From: Fragilaria radians
Lineage: Eukaryota > Bacillariophyta > Fragilariophyceae > Fragilariales > Fragilariaceae
Assembly (NCBI GenBank): GCA_900642245.1
Contig: CAAAJI010001136.1
Coordinates: forward strand, 1 to 13,374
Length of the DNA stretch: 13,374 nt
Direction: 5' to 3'
Shown here: positions 8,864-13,374 of the stretch, in pieces
Numbering within the stretch: position 1 is the first letter of the stretch
Layout: every line of letters begins with the position of its first letter
The notes under the pieces: model-generated
Database searches by the model: none
Seen by the model: the letters and a program-made list of their open reading frames with translations, nothing else
Told to the model about the DNA's origin: nothing
Translations under genes and position numbers: made by a program

Positions 8864-9389
8864 ATGTGGCAAAATGGTAATCCAAGTGACATAGCAAAAA
8901 GGTGTATGGAGCAAGAGCCCCACATCAAGAACATTCGGGAATTTGATGACAAGGTTCATTCAAATCGTCAAGATTTGGGCCACCACATGATATTCCTCCT
9001 TTCAATATTGTATCACCAAAGGTTTATAGGGAGCAAGGATGCTTTTTGCCACTTTGGATGTTTGATGCAACAATTGAAAATAAGCATACTGATTTGGATT
9101 TAATCTCCTATATCCAATATTGCTAAAAAGTCCAGATTTTGAGCAAGGACTAGCTTACAAGGAAGCATTGGAGTTTGACAAACACATTGAGAAGCAAGAA
9201 AAGCAATATGTGAAACCTCGGGCGCACCACCAATGGGACACTTTGAGAAACTATAGAAACGAAAGCGTTGTTGCTTACGCGGTACACAAAATTGATACTT
9301 ATTTAGTACTTTTGAACAGTTTGCATGATATTACAGATGAGCAAGCACGAACTCACAGAACAATAGACAAACACAATTGTTTTCTATAG
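8864..9389 (+). other. two consecutive unidentified ORFs, possible decayed or spliced gene
   Basis: An ATG frame of 79 codons (8864-9103) is followed at once by a second open frame of about 97 codons (9093-9389) in another frame; this second frame has no ATG at its start. Both have charged, globular-looking composition: the first contains EPHIKNIREFDDKV, the second DFEQGLAYKEALEFDKHIEKQEKQYV. A frameshifted relic, or a gene whose intron removes the junction (for example acceptors near 9132-9137), would both fit. The pair lies tail to tail with the 72-residue gene at 9550-10084. No family was recognised, and chance is not excluded. Confidence 0.25.
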
Positions 9390-9549
9390 ATGTAAACCGC
9401 ATCCAATGATATTTCCCATACTTTCAAATAAATAAACATACATACGTATTTGGTCTACAATTAGAGAGAGAGGAGATTAATCATTTTACCTAATCAAGGT
9501 CGTTACATTTTTCTCGAATAAGTCATAAAGTTGACTAACGCTAAACCTC

Positions 9550-10084
9550 CTAATGATGATGAGCATTGGGATTTCCATGCTTTTCATAATACTCCTCAAG
9601 AGCCTTTATTTGAGAGACGAGTAAAGAAGATGAGGAAAGATGTGATTGTCAGAAAATAGTAGAACATACCCAAAAAAGGACACATTTGAGGGACCCAATG
9701 TGAGAAACATGTTATTTTGTACATTTCATATGACACACCAGACGACCACCAACATTGTACAAACACGAAGTCATCATGAAAAGTTCAAAGTATAACATAC
9801 CTTTTTCTGAGTTTCATGATTCTCCAAAATATGTTTACCTATAGGAATCGAATCCCAGGAAATCAATCCAGTGGGTCAATCATACAGTGTATAAATATAT
9901 GAGTGAGTCAAATCGTCGTTTCCTAAACAAAAGGACACCCAAGAAGAACACACTTACGCCTGGCACCAAAGTATGTCACACAATACATGATACCGCTAGT
10001 CGCCATCATAAAGTGCACTAGAGGAGTGACACTAGAACGGAGAATGGACGGATCGTAGTTGAAATGGAATACAGTTTCATTCAT
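9550..10084 (-). CDS. 72-residue single-pass membrane protein, possibly a mitochondrial subunit
   Basis: Three exons (10084-9958, 9838-9801, 9603-9550) join in frame to 72 codons and a TAG. The introns are 119 bases (GTAAGTG...CCTATAG) and 197 bases (GTATGTT...AATAAAG), all GT-AG with good donors. Residues about 19-40 (contain PLVHFMMATSGIMYCV) are hydrophobic and match one membrane helix. They are followed by ARRKH, a charged helix (about 46-64, ENHETQKKALEEYYEKHG) and a histidine-rich end (NPNAHHH). There is no cleavable presequence. The layout of one helix, then a basic and a charged tail, recalls small subunits of mitochondrial respiratory complexes, and most loosely subunit f of F-type ATP synthase; this is a guess. 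A stop directly upstream fixes the start, which lies in a TGAA repeat. The reading is supported by the consistent phase across both junctions. Confidence 0.75.
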
Positions 10085-10094
10085 TCATTCATTT
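10076..10094. repeat. TTCA microsatellite over the start codon of the 72-residue gene
   Basis: Four to five units of TTCA (TGAA on the gene strand) contain four ATGs spaced four bases apart. Only the third (10084-10082) opens the long frame. The first two each read Met-Asn-Glu-stop, and the fourth reads into a short dead frame. Confidence 0.85.
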
Positions 10095-10924
10095 GTTTCA
10101 TAGTATATATGCATTTGTAGCATCACGATGTATCCATAACCAAAGAAGAACAAGACAAGGAAATATGAGTATAAGATGGATAGAGTACTTCTCCATGCGG
10201 AGGATAACCAAACCAACACTATTGTCGTACCTATTTTCTCGAATCATGGGATGATAATAGGCATGAAGCCTCATGAATGTTTCCCTCCCTTGAGCTTTAT
10301 ACCAGGATGGAGAAAGGATTTTTACTATAAAGCTCGACATGACCGAACGCAAGCAGAATGGAGATGGTTGTTTTGGCTGTTACGTTCTTGGCGTTTATGG
10401 TTCTTGTTTAGGGGAAAGGATAATCATTTGGTAACGAAATTTTTGGGTACCCCCTCATGGAAAGTACATATTGTGGCTGACGATGGATGACACGCAAGTG
10501 AAAGCTATTAATACAAAGATAATGATTGAGGACTGTTTGGAGAAAGTACATTATATAGGAGGGTAACGCTAAGCAAACAGAAATGAGCAATAAAAAAGTT
10601 AGATTCTAAACACAAATCAATCAAAATACTATAGAAAAAGGGGAAGAATCTAACTTAATGCCTTAATAAATTATTTCCCACTTCAAAGAAATGAGTTCAA
10701 AATCCATTTGACACATTTTTTGTACCAAAAATGATACCAAGTCTCCAAACAAACAAAAAGAATAGGCGAAAACTATTGTACTTTCAAAGAAGAATGAGTC
10801 AAAGAGAAAACGTTTTCCTAGATGAGAAAATTCCTTGTATGTGAAATTGAATATTCATGAATGCTGAGATTATGTTAACTTCCATTTTTAGCTCCCTACT
10901 TAAGTTCTAAATTAACAACTCTAA
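10085..10924. other. upstream flank of the 72-residue gene and spacer
   Basis: No gene is supported. Overlapping open frames of 104 codons (plus, 10176-10490) and 84 codons (minus, 10352-10098) show no domain, and their overlap suggests chance. TGCATATATACTA on the minus strand (10113-10101) is TATA-like but only about 17-29 bases from the start codon. An inverted repeat lies at 10596-10656. Confidence 0.4.
10596..10656. repeat. 12-base perfect inverted repeat, 37-base spacer
   Basis: AAGTTAGATTCT at 10596-10607 is matched exactly by its reverse complement AGAATCTAACTT at 10645-10656. The spacer is A-rich. It could form a hairpin, or be the ends of a very short foldback element; no target-site duplication is evident. 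It has no link to a gene. Confidence 0.6.
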
Positions 10925-11249
10925 TTAATTACATTTCTTTACATATTGGCATAAACAAATATATATTTCCGACAATAAATAATGCTGATCCACTCCAATA
11001 CGCTTGATATTACTTTGATATTCATTTATTTGCAATGACATCTTTCTGATAATCAGGTTTTTTGGTATTGCCTTTAAATCTATTTGTTTCAGTTGTAATA
11101 CAAGTCTTGTACCAAAAACTCCTAAACTTGGTTTTTCCACCAAAAATATTGCTCCAACATTGTCACTCCTGGCCACAATGAGTAAGTTAACTTTCAATAG
11201 ATTAATAAAAAAAGAAAATCTCGTTAGATGTTGCAGTATATTTGGCCTT
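10925..11249 (-). mobile_element. fossil of a Ty1/copia retrotransposon (RNase H region)
   Basis: The minus-strand frame 11197-10925 contains RSDNVGAIFLVEKPS followed by GTR, which resembles the copia RNase H motif DNVGAIF-x-AEN ... RTRH. Upstream in another frame (from 11249) KAKYTATSNEIFFFY resembles the preceding copia motif EAEY-x-A-x-SE-x-x-KEI-x-F. The two parts are in family order but are separated by a frameshift, and the upstream part has a TAA. Later residues (contain INEYQSNIK) vaguely fit the next block. No integrase, reverse transcriptase or LTR was recognised nearby, so this is an old fragment. Confidence 0.55.
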
Positions 11250-11670
11250 GAAAGTATCTCATAATTGCCAAGGTCATTATCCAGAGGGTAGCAAAGTCAT
11301 GTAAGTTCGTAACATGTTGTTCAAGTTTTTTCATTCAAACTTTCAACAAAATTGATTCCTTTTTTTCATCCACATAAATTCGGCATAGAGAGTATAATGA
11401 TTGCTCTCTTTAATGTAGTGAAAGCGTTACATGCAGGAGAATCTTAGGCTTATGATTTGTCAAACGGTTGCGAAGGAAATTTTTGAATATTCTTTCTTCC
11501 TAAGAAAGAGTAAGACAAAAATTATGAAATATGAGCTTTTTTTCTGCCTTGAGAAAACCATGTTCTGATTCTTTCCATTCCAACCTTCTACATCGCGATT
11601 ACATTTTTATGAACATCAACATGAATTGATAGCTACTAATTGACATGTTGTCGTATCATCCTGTATGCGG
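11250..11670. other. spacer without supported genes
   Basis: This AT-rich stretch lies between the copia fossil and the repeat beyond the PPR gene. The expected upstream copia blocks (end of reverse transcriptase) were looked for on the minus strand and not found. I see no RNA gene or intact coding region. Confidence 0.4.
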
Positions 11671-11931
11671 TAAAAAGTATCGCATCAGAATATATATGAA
11701 ATGAAATCTAGATTCCTTTAATTTAAATTAGGGATCAAAAGATTGACTACTTTGACAAGAATGATTGTTACACACAAACCATTGTTTGATTCTTCATGTC
11801 TATTTACATTGTGACTGCATTAAAAATAGCTTTGATACCTTCTAGTCATCATGCAATAGTAACAACATTGATACGTTAAAAAAGTAGCGCATCAGAATAT
11901 GTATGTTAAAATCTAGATTCGTTATAATTAG
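11671..11931. repeat. diverged direct repeat, two copies about 206 bases apart
   Basis: Copies at 11671-11731 and 11877-11931 share TAAAAA, CGCATCAGAATATRTATG, AAATCTAGATTC and AATTAG. Weaker similarity extends to the left of each (CATCMTG..., ...ATACG / TATGCGG). The second copy ends 20 bases from the PPR stop codon, so it probably lies in that gene's 3' transcribed region. Confidence 0.7.
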
Positions 11932-11951
11932 CCATAAAAATGTCTTTGCGT

Positions 11952-13374
11952 CTATCGATCCAATGAGATCATTCGTTTAGAATTCGTGATTGTTCGGGAC
12001 ATGGATTTCCCGCTTTTGTGAAGTACCGATTGTTCTGCATTTAACACCAGCCGCATTTGATCTGTATTTACACGAACTACTAACGATGGCAGTTGATGTA
12101 TCTCCGTACTTTGTTTGTACTCATCATAGTTCAGTAAGAGCTCTTCCCAACCAATTGTTCGTTTCTCTTCCGATCCTTCAACACTCACTTTGCTTTGGCT
12201 GCCATTAGTAGATGCATCCACTCGTTTCATTTGATCTTTTGAATCATCCTTGTATCGTGCTTCCACCAACAAAGATCCAATTTTGCGCCGAAGCGGTCCC
12301 ATACGTGAGGAGGTAATCAGGATGGTTGAATAGAATTCACTGTCGCAAGAAAGGTTTCGGGTACGGATGCAATCCAAAACAAAAAGTAAAAAATTGAATT
12401 TTTCAACCGGGATTTCTTTGGCAAACGGTGCATCACGACGTTTGGGTGGAATTAATCCTAGGTTTTCAATCATAATTCGATACATGGATTTTGAGGGAAT
12501 GAACCCACACTGCAAAAATTGTTGAAATACATGCCTCGCGGACGATATATTACCCTGTAGAATTGCGTGTTGAATAAGAGTGACGTAGAGTTTCATGATT
12601 TGTTTCCCTGACAAGACACTTCCTCTCTTTCGCCATTGCTCATATAGTGTCATTGCAACTTCATTGTGCATTCCTTCCCGACTCATTGCCTCGAGACCTT
12701 TGCACATGGCAATCTCATCGGGCTGGTTGATTTGTCTGTAAATTTCCACAGCAAGATTAGTCATATTTGCCGCTAAGCATGCTCCCATCAGTGCTGTTGT
12801 GGTCTTAATGTTGGGACGAACACCTGCAGCCTTCATTCGGTTCATCAAGTCAAAGGCTTTCTCATAGTTCTTCATAGACGCTGCAGCGGATATCGCAGTT
12901 GTGTAGAGATGCACATTTTCGGACAAAGGCATTGTACTAGGATCTGAGCAAGCAGATTCAAACAACGATAAGCAAGAATTATATTTCTCTGCCTTCATCA
13001 GTCCTGTCATAAGAAAACCGTAGGTCAATGAATTCGGGAGCACACCACTTGATTCCATTTCTGCAATCATTTTCTTGGCTTCATACCACTGCGATCTATC
13101 GCACAGAGTTCGAATCATTGTGTTATACGTCACAATGTCAGGTTTGACACCTATTTCTTTCATATCATATAAAAGCTCAAGCATGTCTAATGGCTTTGAG
13201 CAAGAGTTGACGAGAGACGTGTAAGTGTACTTGTCTGGCTTGATGAGAGCCTTCCTCATTTCGTTGAATGCTTCGAATGCTTCATCAGATCTGCCCTCCT
13301 TATCTAAAGCGGCTATCATTGTGTTATAGGAAATTAAGTCTCTGGATGGTGTTTCACCTTGATTCGAGGCACCT
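11952..13374 (-). CDS. pentatricopeptide-repeat protein, C-terminal part (N-terminus outside window)
   Basis: The frame is open from the right edge to a stop at 11954-11952, giving 473 codons. The ATG at 13319 is internal, because LISYNT just before it completes a PPR motif. About six PPR motifs follow (roughly residues 12-220 of the visible part). Each is a helix pair near 35 residues: LISYNTMIAAL...IKPD, KYTYTSLV...VKPD (short, 32), IVTYNTMIR...VLPN, SLTYGFLM...LSEN (39), VHLYTTAI...VRPN and IKTTTALM...QPD. Further helical, PPR-like segments lead to a basic Ser/Thr-rich tail. No DYW, SMR or other catalytic end domain is seen, so it is a P-class protein. Such proteins bind RNA one base per motif, usually in plastids or mitochondria. 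Organelle targeting cannot be judged without the N-terminus. Confidence 0.92.
   Translation of the reverse strand, partial: GASNQGETPSRDLISYNTMIAALDKEGRSDEAFEAFNEMRKALIKPDKYTYTSLVNSCSKPLDMLELLYDMKEIGVKPDIVTYNTMIRTLCDRSQWYEAKKMIAEMESSGVLPNSLTYGFLMTGLMKAEKYNSCLSLFESACSDPSTMPLSENVHLYTTAISAAASMKNYEKAFDLMNRMKAAGVRPNIKTTTALMGACLAANMTNLAVEIYRQINQPDEIAMCKGLEAMSREGMHNEVAMTLYEQWRKRGSVLSGKQIMKLYVTLIQHAILQGNISSARHVFQQFLQCGFIPSKSMYRIMIENLGLIPPKRRDAPFAKEIPVEKFNFLLFVLDCIRTRNLSCDSEFYSTILITSSRMGPLRRKIGSLLVEARYKDDSKDQMKRVDASTNGSQSKVSVEGSEEKRTIGWEELLLNYDEYKQSTEIHQLPSLVVRVNTDQMRLVLNAEQSVLHKSGKSMSRTITNSKRMISLDR

Noticed and set aside
9842..9859. tRNA B-box-like GAATCGAATCCC
   Set aside because: It lies at the 3' end of an intron, and no acceptor stem, A box or anticodon arm could be placed around it.
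10101..10113. TATA box for the 72-residue gene
   Set aside because: It lies only about 17-29 bases before the start codon, which would put the transcription start at or inside the coding region.
10098..10352. Minus-strand 84-codon frame as an upstream exon of the 72-residue gene
   Set aside because: No AG acceptor exists between about 10190 and the ATG at 10084, and an in-frame TGA precedes that ATG, so it cannot be spliced onto it.
10176..10490. 104-codon plus-strand open frame upstream of the 72-residue gene
   Set aside because: It overlaps an 84-codon open frame on the other strand, has no domain or splice context, and contains a low-complexity Trp/Leu/Arg run that looks like chance.
1..13374. 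CRISPR array, bacterial operon or phage island
   Set aside because: No regularly spaced identical repeats were seen, and spliced genes with PPR, FHA and MINDY products show a eukaryotic nuclear region.

Overview
The window looks like nuclear DNA of a photosynthetic stramenopile, most likely a diatom. This is inferred from AT-rich spacers with short GT-AG introns, a pentatricopeptide-repeat (PPR) protein, a MINDY-type deubiquitinase, decayed Ty1/copia sequence, and an FHA protein that closely resembles a diatom FHA/RING-CH family as I remember it. No database search was possible.

Four genes are well supported. (1) On the + strand at 2790-4763, a three-exon gene encodes a 610-residue protein with two FHA-type modules and a repetitive acidic tail. 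It appears to have lost the RING-CH finger expected between the modules. (2) On the - strand at 6827-8276, a two-exon gene encodes a 424-residue MINDY-1/2-type Lys48 deubiquitinase with its catalytic residues, tandem ubiquitin-binding helices and a C-terminal CAAX box. (3) On the - strand at 9550-10084, three short exons encode a 72-residue single-pass membrane protein that is easy to miss because no exon exceeds 127 bases. It may be a mitochondrial subunit. (4) On the - strand from 11952 past the right edge lies the C-terminal part of a PPR protein, probably an organellar RNA-binding factor.

The rest is mostly decayed or repetitive. Bases 1-1300 hold protein-like islands on the - strand interrupted by stops. 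Bases 1390-2240 are full of short diverged duplications. Bases 2284-2493 hold a good candidate intron and a cysteine-rich micro-ORF, possibly the 5' leader of the FHA gene. Bases 4764-6826 are gene-poor with a duplicated block. Bases 8864-9389 carry two unidentified consecutive ORFs. Bases 10925-11249 carry a copia RNase H fossil, and 11671-11931 a direct repeat just past the 3' end of the PPR gene.

The genes do not form an operon or an obvious pathway. The FHA protein (relative of a ubiquitin-ligase family) and the MINDY deubiquitinase both touch ubiquitin biology, but nothing in the sequence links them functionally.
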